A stretch of 64,000 bases of DNA from Simplicispira psychrophila DSM 11588 (GTDB lineage: Bacteria > Pseudomonadota > Gammaproteobacteria > Burkholderiales > Burkholderiaceae_C). The notes beneath the pieces were generated by a model, which saw nothing but the letters and a program-made list of their open reading frames with translations, was not told the origin of the DNA and made no database searches. Location: contig NZ_JHYS01000002.1 of NCBI RefSeq assembly GCF_000688255.1, positions 186,001 through 250,000 of the forward strand, given 5' to 3'. The translations under genes and the position numbers were made by a program. Every line of letters begins with the position of its first letter. Position 1 is the stretch's first letter. Positions 8,401 through 16,198 of the stretch are shown in pieces.

Positions 8401-9675
8401 CTGGAGCGGCCACAAATCAGTCACCGCCATGCCCAGCAGTTCAGCTTCGCTGTAGCCATAGGTGGCCACCATCGCATCGTTCACCGCCAGCAGGGGCAAG
8501 CCGTCGTCGTGTGCGTACACCCACATTGGCTGTGGATGGGCTTGGAACAGCCGCCGGTATTGCTGTTCGGAGGTTTGCAATTGCGCTGACATGCGGCGCA
8601 GTTGCACCAGTGACTCCATCAGCACCTGCAGATGTTCCACGTCGCCTTGGTCAAATGCATCGGTTTCGTCAGACACCGCGTTGAGTGCTCCGAGCACCGT
8701 CTGGTTGGCTCGCAAAGGCACTGCCAGCACCGAGCGGATGGTCTGAGCGTTATCGGCCCAAGCCTGGTTCCAGCCTTCGGCCTGGGTGTTGTTGCACAGC
8801 ACCGTGCGGCCTTCTTTCAATTGTGCCCAAGCGGTGTGGTTTTGCAGCGGCAGCATGGCACCCAGCGGTCCGGCGCAGGCATGCATCACCAAGTGATCGC
8901 CTTCGTGCAGTTCCACCATGGCACCGCGGGCGCCGCTGGCGCGCAAGGCGGCCGTGGCTACCAGCTCCAGCACCTCGTGCAGGCTCAGCTCCATGGAGGA
9001 TATTTGTTGCTGCACCTGCACCAAATCGGTATGGGTGATGGTGTCCTTTTGAGCGGCCAATGGGGTCTTTTTGTGGGTGTTGATGTCGATGATTTCCCCC
9101 TTTTTGTGTAATGCCTTGCCTGCGCCCTCGTCCTCAGTGGCTGCCGGCAGTGCCGTCTGCAGTGCTGCCTGCAGAGCGGCATATTGCTGCGCCAAGCGCT
9201 GCTGCATACGGCGCCATTGCAGTTGCAGCGCCGCATGCAGGGCCAGGAGGTGCAAGGCATCGAGCGTTTCGGGCAGCAGGGTGCGCGCCTGGGTGTCCAG
9301 GATCACCAGCGTGCCCAACACCCCCTCTTCCGGGTGTACCAGTGGAAAGCAGGCCAGAAAGCGAACGTGGGGCTCGCCCAGCACCAGGGGGTGTTGGCTC
9401 CACTGCGGCGCTTGCAGCGTGTCGGCCACGATCCAGGCTTCACGGCCCTGGTGTTGTCCCTCGTCGCACCAGGCCAGGGCCGGCTCGATCTGCGCTGGCG
9501 CCAGGCCGACGCTGGCCGTTAAATGTGCAGACGCATGGCCCCAGACGCTGACCAGCGCCATGGGTGTGGCGCCCAAGTGCTGCGACAGCTGGGCGAGTCG
9601 TTCAAGCTCTCGCTGGGCGTCCTGCTGAGAAAGATCAGACACGGCGGCGGCGCAGGCTGTGGACAGGGGCTGCAT
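5491..9675 (-). CDS. Multi-GAF/PAS diguanylate cyclase/phosphodiesterase (GGDEF-EAL)
   Basis: 1394 residues with no obvious membrane segment. Rough order: GAF (25-155), linker, GAF (225-365), PAS (375-490), GAF (495-650), GAF-like (665-830), PAS (840-965), GGDEF (970-1140), EAL (1145-1394). The cyclase site is an intact Gly-Gly-Asp-Glu-Phe near residue 1035. The EAL domain keeps Glu-Ala-Leu-Val-Arg-Trp near 1167 and the Asp-Asp-Phe-Gly-Thr-Gly-Tyr-Ser-Ser loop. It should therefore be able both to make and to break cyclic di-GMP, with the balance set by small ligands or redox state sensed by the GAF/PAS array. The ligands cannot be told from sequence. It is monocistronic and faces the origin-like region with its 3' end. 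Confidence 0.93.
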   Translation of the reverse strand: MQPLSTACAAAVSDLSQQDAQRELERLAQLSQHLGATPMALVSVWGHASAHLTASVGLAPAQIEPALAWCDEGQHQGREAWIVADTLQAPQWSQHPLVLGEPHVRFLACFPLVHPEEGVLGTLVILDTQARTLLPETLDALHLLALHAALQLQWRRMQQRLAQQYAALQAALQTALPAATEDEGAGKALHKKGEIIDINTHKKTPLAAQKDTITHTDLVQVQQQISSMELSLHEVLELVATAALRASGARGAMVELHEGDHLVMHACAGPLGAMLPLQNHTAWAQLKEGRTVLCNNTQAEGWNQAWADNAQTIRSVLAVPLRANQTVLGALNAVSDETDAFDQGDVEHLQVLMESLVQLRRMSAQLQTSEQQYRRLFQAHPQPMWVYAHDDGLPLLAVNDAMVATYGYSEAELLGMAVTDLWPLQTPAYTVVPGQCLKHLPTRHRRKDGSVLEIEASARCIDFNGHKGCQVMVSDVTERRRIEHDLERVGRARHLLSACNEMLMRAISESALLHAICRIMVEVGGYRMAWVGLAHDDAYKTIEPVAHAGPDDHFLDTLQLSWSDNVPQGLGMGGATVRTGELTLVPDLLTDPTYENYAERLRAHGFQGGICLPLRHGDHTFGVLCLYVSKVLQPGTEETYLLQELANDLAFGVMNLRTRQEQQRLQTVVIKVAAAVSATTGTEFFVQLASNMADAMGAQVACVARLMPASEGQADGPPPRMTSLALVINGQLQANAEYSLEHLPCLSLLTKHQHVVADRLYQQYPQVEAMYPLGAQSYAGQQLYDSQKKPLGMIFVLFHQPLKNIQFVTSTLQIFAARAAAEIERQVADARIRRQATLLDKAQDAIVAYDLQYRILFWNQGAERMYGWPQAQAQQQSVVELLYEDPIPFHQAIEMVLAHGEWVGERTQKHRSGELMETEVRLTLVCSEDGKPESILSINTDISQRKATERQIQHLAFYDALTGLPNRMLLTERMHHALAASQRNQQGGALLFIDMDNFKTLNDTLGHDMGDLLLKQVAQRLNGCVRSVDTVARLGGDEFVVVLEALSADLDELTLAAKDIGEKILASLAVPYKLAHYQYRSTPSIGIAPFLGDQHSVGDLLRHADLAMYQSKAAGRNTLHFFDPQMQAVVLARAELEAALRTALAESQFLLHYQPQVNHQDQFIGVEALVRWQHPERGLVLPADFIALAEETGLILPLGRWVLHVACSRLARWRSSPQLRHLTMSVNVSPRQFRHASFVTDVARILAITGAPAHLLKLELTESLLVENMETTIATMTTLSEYHVGFSLDDFGTGYSSLSYLKRMPLEQIKIDQSFVRDLLTDINDSAIVNTIIGLGKGLDLAVIAEGVETLAQRDALLQAGCRLFQGNLFSEPVPHEQLEWLLRNPLNLVPPRP

Positions 9676-10024
9676 GGCCTAGTGCGCCACTGCGCTCGTA
9701 AGGAGGTGTCCCAGCAAGGACAAGGGATGCGAGAGCATGGTCATAGGCAAATGGGCTCCGATGGGTGAGACGGTTCGGTACATGTTGTGTGCAAACATGG
9801 GCCGGGCTGTGCCATTTTTTCTTGATGCTACACCGCTTGTTTAGGTGACAGATTTGCTCTGTGTACCGGCCTCGCTCGCCGATGGCGGGTGCAGGAAGGT
9901 GCCCGTGTCCGGTGCGCCAGGGTGCCGTCCACTCTGGCGTACCTCCCTTTGGGAGGCTATCCCCTGGTTTTTAAGCCAAATAGGCTGTAAGCCCCCGTCT
10001 ATCAAGCGCCTGCAGCTATTAGTT
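9676..10024. other. Intergenic region between aroG and the GGDEF-EAL gene
   Basis: 349 bp without a gene. The part next to 9675 should carry the promoter and leader of the GGDEF-EAL gene. Bases 9963-10025 are a copy of the dispersed repeat. I see no convincing terminator, riboswitch or ORF in the middle. Confidence 0.6.
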
Positions 10025-10025
10025 T
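9963..10025 (+). repeat. Dispersed ~65-bp repeat next to the aroG stop codon
   Basis: Family landmarks in order: TTTTTAAGCCAAATAGGCTG, AAGCCC, TCTATCAAGCGCC, GCAGCTATTAG. Its right end runs into the aroG stop codon (TAA, minus strand, 10027-10025). Confidence 0.7.
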
Positions 10026-11146
10026 TAATTGTTCTTGGCTGCAGCCCAAGCGCGACGTGCACGTACCGCAGCGGCCAGGTGCTGCAGCACCGGCACGGTC
10101 TGCGCCATGCTGATGCAGGCATCCGTCACCGACACGCCCACCTGCAGCGGCTGGCCTTCGATGATGTCCTGGCGCCCTTCTTGCAGGTGGCTCTCGATCA
10201 TCAGTCCGGTAATGCGCGCATCGCCCGCTGCCACCTGCGTCGCCACGTCGGCGGCGACATCGATTTGCCGCTGGTGTTGCTTGCTGCTGTTGGCGTGCGA
10301 CACGTCAATCATCACCTGCGGACGCAGACCGGCTTGGCGCAGCAGCGCGCAGGTCGCATTCACGTCGGCGGCGCCGTAATTGGTCTGTTTGCCACCGCGC
10401 AGAATTACATGGCAATCGTTGTTGCCGCGTGTTTCAAAAATCGCCGACTGCCCCATCTTGGTCATCCCCATAAAGGCGTGCGCGGCCTGCGCGGCCTGGA
10501 TGGCGTCGCTGGCTACTTTGACGCCGCCGTCGGTGCCGTTCTTGAAGCCCACCGGGCACGACAAGCCGCTGGCCAGCTGGCGGTGGCTCTGGCTCTCGGT
10601 GGTGCGCGCGCCGATGGCGCCCCAGCTCACCAGGTCGCTGATGAATTGCGGGCTGAGCAGATCCAAAAATTCCGTGCCCACCGGCAGGCCCAGCGCCAGC
10701 ACGTCCAGCAGCAGCGCACGCGCCATTTCCAACCCTTCGTTGATCGCAAAGCTGCCGTCCATGTGCGGGTCGTTGATGTAGCCCTTCCAGCCCACGGTGG
10801 TGCGCGGTTTTTCAAAATACACGCGCATCACCAGCAGCAATTCGCCCTGCAGCGCATCCGCCTGCACTTTGAGCTGGCGTGCGTACGCCATCGCCTGGCC
10901 GTGGTCGTGGATGGAGCACGGCCCGACCACCACGATCAGCCGGTCGTCCTGGCCTTGCAGCACGCGCGAGATGGCGATGCGGCTGGATTCGACCAGCGCC
11001 TGTGCGGCATCGGGCGTCGGCAGCCACTCCTGCAGCAGCGCTGGCGTGATCAGCGGGCGCACCGCCTTGATGCGTGTGTCGTCAATGCGCGTGGTGTCGT
11101 GGGTCGAGAGGGCCTGGGGCGCGGTGTGGGTATGGAGTGTGGTCAT
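10025..11146 (-). CDS. aroG: 3-deoxy-7-phosphoheptulonate synthase (DAHP synthase, class I)
   Basis: 373 residues, the normal length of the E. coli AroF/G/H type. It condenses phosphoenolpyruvate and erythrose 4-phosphate in the first step of the shikimate pathway and is cytoplasmic. Hallmarks are Val-Gly-Pro-Cys-Ser-Ile-His-Asp near residue 73 (metal-binding Cys), Lys-Pro-Arg-Thr-Thr-Val-Gly-Trp-Lys-Gly near 112, Gly-Ala-Arg-Thr-Thr-Glu-Ser-Gln near 180 and Asp-Val-Ser-His-Ala-Asn near 285. Such isoenzymes are feedback-inhibited by an aromatic amino acid; which one cannot be told here. The gene stands alone, and its stop codon abuts a dispersed repeat. Confidence 0.95.
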   Translation of the reverse strand: MTTLHTHTAPQALSTHDTTRIDDTRIKAVRPLITPALLQEWLPTPDAAQALVESSRIAISRVLQGQDDRLIVVVGPCSIHDHGQAMAYARQLKVQADALQGELLLVMRVYFEKPRTTVGWKGYINDPHMDGSFAINEGLEMARALLLDVLALGLPVGTEFLDLLSPQFISDLVSWGAIGARTTESQSHRQLASGLSCPVGFKNGTDGGVKVASDAIQAAQAAHAFMGMTKMGQSAIFETRGNNDCHVILRGGKQTNYGAADVNATCALLRQAGLRPQVMIDVSHANSSKQHQRQIDVAADVATQVAAGDARITGLMIESHLQEGRQDIIEGQPLQVGVSVTDACISMAQTVPVLQHLAAAVRARRAWAAAKNN

Positions 11147-11209
11147 GCGCGAATTGTCGCGCGCCAGCGCCGGTGCTTGGTTACGCGGGTCTGACCAGCA
11201 CCTACGGGC

Positions 11210-11716
11210 TCAAGGCCGGCGAAACGCCGGTTTTTGCCCGGCCCAGTGCTTGGCGTCCAGCCGGTCGAGCCGCACTGTGCCGCCGCTGGAGGGGGCGTGG
11301 ACGAAGCGCCCTTCGCCGACATAGATGCCGGCATGGTTGGGGGTGCGGCCGCGGCCAAAGACCACCAGGTCGCCGCTGCGCAACTCCTGTGCGGCAATCG
11401 GCAAACCCCACTGGTCGAGTTGTGCCACAGTGCGCGGCGGCGAGCGGCCGGCGCGGCTTTGGTAGACGTAGCCGATCAGGCCGCTGCAGTCAAAGCCGCT
11501 GTCCGGGGTGTTGCCGCCGTAGCGGTAGGGCGTGCCGACCAAGCCCAGGGCGTGGATGGTGATGTCGTGCGCCTGTTCGTCGGACAGGGGGGCGCTGCGC
11601 GGCGCGACTGCGCCGCGCGAAGAGGGGGATGACCGGGAGGAGGAGGAGGGGGCTGTGCTGCAGCCGCCGACCAGCAGCAGCGCCGCAGCCAGAGCCAGGC
11701 AGTGGGGTAAACGCAT
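11210..11716 (-). CDS. NlpC/P60 (C40) peptidoglycan endopeptidase, lipoprotein
   Basis: 168 residues beginning with a lipoprotein signal (hydrophobic run ending Leu-Val-Gly-Gly-Cys, lipidated Cys at residue 19), then a Ser-rich linker. The catalytic Cys lies in Asp-Cys-Ser-Gly-Leu near residue 88 and the His in Asn-His-Ala-Gly-Ile-Tyr-Val near 137, as in enzymes that cut stem peptides of murein (NlpC/Spr type). It should be anchored in the outer membrane facing the periplasm. It is upstream of aroG on the same strand, 63 bp away, but function gives no reason to expect a shared operon. Confidence 0.9.
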   Translation of the reverse strand: MRLPHCLALAAALLLVGGCSTAPSSSSRSSPSSRGAVAPRSAPLSDEQAHDITIHALGLVGTPYRYGGNTPDSGFDCSGLIGYVYQSRAGRSPPRTVAQLDQWGLPIAAQELRSGDLVVFGRGRTPNHAGIYVGEGRFVHAPSSGGTVRLDRLDAKHWAGQKPAFRRP

Positions 11717-11745
11717 CCCGCAAGGGTAAAGGAGGCTCGCCCTGG

Positions 11746-12462
11746 TCAGGGCAAGGCGGCTGGCGCCAGAGTGGGGCCTTCTAGGCGCGTGCTCCAGTTT
11801 TCTACCACGCCGTGTGCCAGCCGGCCTTCAACCAGCCGGCGCCATGGCGGCGGCAGGGGCAGTGTCGCCAATGCGCTCAGCACGGCGGCATCAAAGGGCT
11901 GGTGGTAGAGCACGTCGATGATGCGCACCAGCGGCCACTGCGGCCAGGGGCGGGCGACCAGCGTGAGCGGGTCGCCCGCCTGCAGTGTGCCGGGTTCGAG
12001 CACGCGGTAATACCAGCCGGTGCGGCCGGTCTGCTGCACGCGCCGCGCCATGTCCGGCACGCCAAAGCGGTCGTTGAGCTTCCAGCAGGGTTGGCGGCTT
12101 TGGGAGACTTCCAGCAGTACGCTGCCAACGCGCACCTGGTCGCCCAGGCAAATCTGTTGTTCGGTCACGCCGCTGCTGGCCAGGTTTTCGCCAAACGCGC
12201 CGGGGGTGGCGAGCACCGGCAGCGATCCCAGTTCAGTGCGCCAGGGGGCGTAGTGCTCTTGGGCGTACTGGTGTACGGCTTTGTCGGGGCCACCGTGGAC
12301 GCGCGGGTCACCCTGCTCGTCGCCTTCCAGGCCCAGCGTGCCCACGGCCACCGGGTCGGTGACGGGAAATTTGGCAATGGCGCTATGCGAGCCCGGCCGG
12401 GTGAACGGCACGGCGGGCCCGCGCAGTACGGCGCCAACGTGGCCGAGACAGGTGGCCGTCAT
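11746..12462 (-). CDS. MOSC domain protein, YiiM-like
   Basis: 238 residues from the ATG at 12462, which overlaps the stop of the upstream esterase gene in an ATGA. The MOSC core is clear: Gly-Asp-x-Gln-x-Asp-x-x-x-His-Gly-Gly-x-Asp-Lys-Ala-Val near residue 50, Phe-Gly-Glu-Asn near 92 and Ser-Gln-x-Arg-x-Pro-Cys near 123 (the conserved Cys thought to act in sulfur or Moco transfer). A C-terminal '3-alpha' domain follows, as in E. coli YiiM, which reduces N-hydroxylated compounds. The link to the upstream esterase is by position only. Confidence 0.88.
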   Translation of the reverse strand: MTATCLGHVGAVLRGPAVPFTRPGSHSAIAKFPVTDPVAVGTLGLEGDEQGDPRVHGGPDKAVHQYAQEHYAPWRTELGSLPVLATPGAFGENLASSGVTEQQICLGDQVRVGSVLLEVSQSRQPCWKLNDRFGVPDMARRVQQTGRTGWYYRVLEPGTLQAGDPLTLVARPWPQWPLVRIIDVLYHQPFDAAVLSALATLPLPPPWRRLVEGRLAHGVVENWSTRLEGPTLAPAALP

Positions 12463-13754
12463 TCGCTGAGGTCCGTAGCGGCCGCGGTGGCGGTGGTAGG
12501 CGAGCGCGGGTGTTCCAAAAAGAAGCGCAGCATCTCTTGGGTGGCGCTGATGCCGCGGGCATCGGTGTAGCTGCCCTGGGCGTTGCCGCCCGACCATGCG
12601 TGACCGGCGCCGTGCAGCACCCAGTGCTCGGCCAGCACGTCCGCGCCTTTGGCGCCAGCCGCGCGGTATACGGTGCGTGTAAAGCGTTGGCCACCATCCG
12701 ACTGGCCGTTCAGTGCTTCATGCCGCACGGTGCCCTGCTCGCCCAGCGCCGCTTGCAAAGCCGCCTCGACCAGTTGCTCGCCATTTTTGGCGTGTACGGT
12801 GCTGTCCGTATCGCCGTGAAAGACGATCAGTGCCGGGTGTGGTGCGCCGCTGGGGTGGGCTGCGGGCCGTCTCTTCGTGGACAGCTTGGCGCCATTGTTC
12901 ATGGCCGACAGCGCCGCCATCATGTTGTTCGCCGCACCGGCTTGCAGGCCCGAATGCACGCCGACGGCGGCAAATACGTCGGGGTATTCGCGCCCTAGCA
13001 CGGCCGCCATCGCGCCACCGGCGGACAGGCCCGCGGCGTACACGCGCTGGGCGTCCACGGGGTGGCGCGCCATCACGTCGCGCACCATGGCCACCAGCAA
13101 CTCGGGTTCGCCTTGGCCGCGGTGCTGGTGGCCGGGTTCAAACCAATTCCAGCAACCGTTGGGGTTGGCACTGCGCGCCTGCGCTGGGTACAGCACCATG
13201 GCGTTGGCGGGTGCGGCGGCTTGGTTCATGCCGGTGCCCAGCGCAAAGTCGTCGGCGTTTTGGGTGCAGCCGTGCAGCATTAACACCAATGGCATGGCCA
13301 CACCGTTTGCCGCGCCCGGGGGGACGTACAAGCGGTATTGGTGGCGTATGCCTTGGTGCATCAACGTGACGCGCTCAAAGCTGTCGGGCGCCTCGCGCAC
13401 TGACTTGCCCACCGACTCGCCCATGGGCTGCTCAGGGGCTGCTGTGGGGCGTGCCCAAGCGCTGGGCGTGCGCATTTCGCGCACCACGGCATCCTCGACG
13501 GTGGCTTTGAGCTTGGAACGCAGGTTGCTGGCGGCAGCAGACCGCGCAGCGGGCCACGGGCCAGCGGCAGGCTTGGCGCACGTTGCAGCGCTAGGGCTAG
13601 CAGGGGGAGTAGGGGTAGCGCGGGCTGCGCGGGCCAGGGGAGCTTGGTTGTTCAGCGCGCGTTGAATGGCGGCGGTCGCTTCCATCAGGTTGCCGCTGTG
13701 CATCAGCTCGGTGGCTTCGCCCAGCATGTCGGTGAAATGAGGGTTCCAGTCCAT
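12459..13754 (-). CDS. PHB-depolymerase-family esterase (LpqC-like), copy 1
   Basis: 431 residues from the ATG at 13754, which has AAGGA six bases upstream and the same Met-Asp-Trp-Asn start as the paralogue at 15056-16198. Residues 1-40 form a conserved amphipathic segment, then an Ala/Pro linker (40-125), then an alpha/beta-hydrolase domain. The nucleophile elbow is Gly-Leu-Ser-Ala-Gly-Gly near residue 245, the acidic residue lies in His-Gly-Asp-Thr-Asp near 327, and the His in Gly-Ala-Gly-His-Ala-Trp-Ser-Gly-Gly near 395. There is no signal peptide, so a cytoplasmic substrate such as PHB granules or short esters is plausible. An ATGA overlap joins it to the MOSC gene downstream, and the RHH regulator gene lies just upstream. 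Confidence 0.87.
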   Translation of the reverse strand: MDWNPHFTDMLGEATELMHSGNLMEATAAIQRALNNQAPLARAARATPTPPASPSAATCAKPAAGPWPAARSAAASNLRSKLKATVEDAVVREMRTPSAWARPTAAPEQPMGESVGKSVREAPDSFERVTLMHQGIRHQYRLYVPPGAANGVAMPLVLMLHGCTQNADDFALGTGMNQAAAPANAMVLYPAQARSANPNGCWNWFEPGHQHRGQGEPELLVAMVRDVMARHPVDAQRVYAAGLSAGGAMAAVLGREYPDVFAAVGVHSGLQAGAANNMMAALSAMNNGAKLSTKRRPAAHPSGAPHPALIVFHGDTDSTVHAKNGEQLVEAALQAALGEQGTVRHEALNGQSDGGQRFTRTVYRAAGAKGADVLAEHWVLHGAGHAWSGGNAQGSYTDARGISATQEMLRFFLEHPRSPTTATAAATDLSE

Positions 13755-13810
13755 GGGGATTCCTTGGTGGTTTGGGAGCGTGAAAAGGTTCTTGAGGGTG
13801 TGCATGGAGT

Positions 13811-14236
13811 TCATCCGATGCGCCCGGCCAAGGCGGCCTTGACGGCGGCGCTGGCCTGAAAAGCGCCCAGCACGGTGACGCTAGCAATCGTCGCCTGCGC
13901 CAGCGCGGCAGAGACGTCGTCGTCAATGCTGGCCAGCCCCAGGACGCGGATGTCCAGCGTCTCGCCTGCCGCTTGGCAGGCTTCCAAATCGGTGCGGCTA
14001 AAGCGCTGCAAGCCCAGCACCAGCATCTTGCGCGCCACCACTTGGCGCACGGCCTCCGCTTGGAGGGCGAGCTGGTTGCGAATAGCGGTGCGGATGAAGT
14101 CGGTGCGGTTGGCATAAAAGCCCTCCGCCACGAGCAAATCAACGTGCCCCAAGTCCACGTAACCGAGGTTGATAGTGACTTTTTCAGACTCCGGCACTTT
14201 ACTGCGGGGACTGGTCATTGGGTGGATGCTTCCCAT
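13811..14236 (-). CDS. Ribbon-helix-helix (CopG-type) regulator
   Basis: 141 residues from the ATG at 14236, preceded by AAAGGAGT. The N-terminal ~55 residues fit an RHH fold: a beta strand (Glu-Lys-Val-Thr-Ile-Asn-Leu), a helix, a turn with Asn-Arg-Thr-Asp-Phe and a second helix. The remainder is a helical and beta domain of unknown role. Genes of this type often sit directly upstream of PHB-depolymerase-like esterases in Burkholderiales. Two near-perfect palindromes just upstream of its start (14254-14287) suggest autoregulation. A start at 14281 would swallow these palindromes and is less likely. Confidence 0.78.
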   Translation of the reverse strand: MGSIHPMTSPRSKVPESEKVTINLGYVDLGHVDLLVAEGFYANRTDFIRTAIRNQLALQAEAVRQVVARKMLVLGLQRFSRTDLEACQAAGETLDIRVLGLASIDDDVSAALAQATIASVTVLGAFQASAAVKAALAGRIG

Positions 14237-14253
14237 GAAATACTCCTTTTGGA

Positions 14254-14287
14254 ATCCATATGGATGGTATATGGAATCCATTTGGAT
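14254..14287. promoter_or_regulatory. Paired palindromic operators upstream of the RHH gene
   Basis: ATCCATATGGAT at 14254-14265 is a perfect 12-bp palindrome, and ATCCATTTGGAT at 14276-14287 matches it in all but one position. The centres are 22 bp apart (about two helical turns), and each is preceded by GGA. This is what a dimeric RHH repressor that binds cooperatively would use. A decayed copy sits at the matching place upstream of the second esterase gene (about 16334-16365). Confidence 0.65.
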
Positions 14288-14377
14288 GTTTTCAAGCTTT
14301 ATCGGACCAAAAAAAGCCCAAAGATTTTTCGGCAGGTGGAGTTGGCTGGGTTATCCGAAAAATAGCAGAGACATGGC

Positions 14378-14995
14378 TTATGGCGCCTGCTCGGTCCAAC
14401 GCGCCAACAGCGGGCCGATGGCCGATTTAGTGCAGCGCTGCAATGCCATCAGCAGCGCGTGATTTGGCTCAGTGATGCCCCAGCGTTGGCGCAGTTCGCG
14501 TTGCTGGTGCGCGAGTAGGGCGGCGGCCATTTCGGCATCGGCCAGGGCGCGGTGGGCGGTGCCGGTGCGCGGCAGACCGTGAAAGTCCATCAACCCGCCC
14601 AGTTGGTGGTTGGGCGCTTGCGGGTGCAGTCGGCGCGACAGCAGCACGGTACAGGCAAAGGGCTGCGGCGCGGGCAGATCGGCCCGTGCCAGCTCGGCCT
14701 GCCAGAACTTGCGGTCAAAGGCGGCGTTGTGCGCCACCATCGGCGCATTACCGACAAAGCGTGCAGCGTCGTGCATGACGACCGCCGCCTCGGGCGCGGT
14801 GGCCACCATGGCGTTGGTGATGCCGGTGAGCTGGGTGATGAAGGCGGGAATCCAGGCGCCGGTCTGCATCAGGCTATCGAAGCGGTCCACCACCTGACCC
14901 CCTTGCAGCAGCACGATGGCCACCTCGGTAGCGCGCGCGCCGTGGGCGGGCGACAGGCCGGTGGTTTCAAAGTCGATGACGGCGATGGGAGACAT
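14378..14995 (-). CDS. DnaQ-like 3'-5' exonuclease (DEDDh)
   Basis: 205 residues, a stand-alone exonuclease domain. All DEDDh residues are visible: Asp-Phe-Glu-Thr-Thr-Gly near residue 8 (D, E), His-Asn-Ala-Ala-Phe-Asp near 90 (D) and His-Arg-Ala-Leu-Ala-Asp near 150 (H, D). It resembles PolC-type/epsilon-like proofreading exonucleases, but there is no polymerase or UvrC partner domain. Probably DNA repair or RNA trimming; the substrate is unknown. It is wedged between the two esterase paralogues, so it was probably there before or was trapped by their duplication. Confidence 0.9.
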   Translation of the reverse strand: MSPIAVIDFETTGLSPAHGARATEVAIVLLQGGQVVDRFDSLMQTGAWIPAFITQLTGITNAMVATAPEAAVVMHDAARFVGNAPMVAHNAAFDRKFWQAELARADLPAPQPFACTVLLSRRLHPQAPNHQLGGLMDFHGLPRTGTAHRALADAEMAAALLAHQQRELRQRWGITEPNHALLMALQRCTKSAIGPLLARWTEQAP

Positions 14996-15055
14996 GCAAA
15001 ACCTTTCGCCAGAAAAATTGCGCCACTAAAGCCGCTGGTGCTGCACCGTGTGAAT

Positions 15056-16198
15056 TCACGACGTGCGTGCGTGTTCCAGAAAAAACCGCAGCATCTCCTG
15101 CGTGGCGCTGACGCCACGGGCGTCGGTTTGGCTGACCCGGGCATTGCCGCCCGACCAAGCGTGACCAGCGCTGTGCAACACCCAGTGCTCGGCCAGCACG
15201 TCTGCGCCCTGCGGGCTGTCTGCAGGCGCGTCAGCCGGGGGGGCTGCACGGTACATCGTGCGCGTGAAGCCCTGGCCGGCGCTGGACTGGCCGTGCAGCG
15301 TTTCGTGCTGTACGGTGCCCTGCTCGCCCAGTGCCGCTTGCAAAGCCGCCTCGACCAGTTGCTGGCCATTTTTGACGTGCACGGTGGTGTCGGCATCGCC
15401 ATGGAACACGATCAGCGCCGGCTGTTCCGCGCCGCTGGGGTGTGCAGTGGGCTGGGCTTGGGGGCCCAGTTTGGCGCCATTGTTCATGGCCGATAGCGCC
15501 GCCATCATGTTGTCGGCGGCACCCGCTTGCAGGCCCGAATGCACGCCGATGGCGGCAAACAGCTCGGGGTATTCGCGTGCCAGCAAAGCGGCCATGGCGC
15601 CGCCGGCTGAGATGCCTGCGGCGTACACGCGCTGCGCATCCACCGGGTGGCGCGCCATCACGTCGTGCAGCATGGCCACCATCAAGCCCAGCTCGCCCTG
15701 GCCGCGGCGCTGGTTGTCTGGCTCAAACCAATTCCAGCAGCCGCCCGGATTGGCGCCGCGCGCTTGTTCGGGGTACAGCACCAGCGTGTGGGCCTGCGCC
15801 GCAGCGGGATTCATGTCGGTGGCGATGGCAAATTCTTTGGCTTCTTGCGAGCAGCCGTGCAGCATCATCACCAGCGGCATCGGCGTGCCTGCTGCGGCGT
15901 CTGGGGGCACATACAGCCAGTAGTGGTGCAGTGCGCCGTTGAGCAGGACGGCGATGCGCTGAAAGCTATCTGGTGCTTCCCGCTCAGGCGGGCTGGTGGC
16001 GCTGCCAGCGGCTTGGGGATCAGGCAGCAAGGCGTCGGGCACCTGGGCGCTGCTGTGGATGACAGAGGCGACAGCTGCCGCTGCGGGCGCGCCGATGAAT
16101 GCGCGCTGCATGGCTTCGGTAGCATCCAGAAAATGGCTGCCGTACATCATCTCGGTAGCCTCACCCATCATGTGGGCGAATTGGGTGTTCCAGTCCAT
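15056..16198 (-). CDS. PHB-depolymerase-family esterase (LpqC-like), copy 2
   Basis: 380 residues and clearly paralogous to 12459-13754. It has the same Met-Asp-Trp-Asn-x-x-Phe start, a shorter linker, and long near-identical stretches around the catalytic Gly-Ile-Ser-Ala-Gly-Gly (near residue 193), His-Gly-Asp-Ala-Asp (near 275) and Ser-Ala-Gly-His-Ala-Trp-Ser-Gly-Gly (near 352). It differs by an insert before the last catalytic region (Ala-Ala-Pro-Pro-Ala-Asp-Ala-Pro). There is no signal peptide, so it is predicted to be cytoplasmic. Unlike copy 1 it has no RHH gene upstream, only sequence remnants of that promoter. Confidence 0.87.
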   Translation of the reverse strand: MDWNTQFAHMMGEATEMMYGSHFLDATEAMQRAFIGAPAAAAVASVIHSSAQVPDALLPDPQAAGSATSPPEREAPDSFQRIAVLLNGALHHYWLYVPPDAAAGTPMPLVMMLHGCSQEAKEFAIATDMNPAAAQAHTLVLYPEQARGANPGGCWNWFEPDNQRRGQGELGLMVAMLHDVMARHPVDAQRVYAAGISAGGAMAALLAREYPELFAAIGVHSGLQAGAADNMMAALSAMNNGAKLGPQAQPTAHPSGAEQPALIVFHGDADTTVHVKNGQQLVEAALQAALGEQGTVQHETLHGQSSAGQGFTRTMYRAAPPADAPADSPQGADVLAEHWVLHSAGHAWSGGNARVSQTDARGVSATQEMLRFFLEHARTS

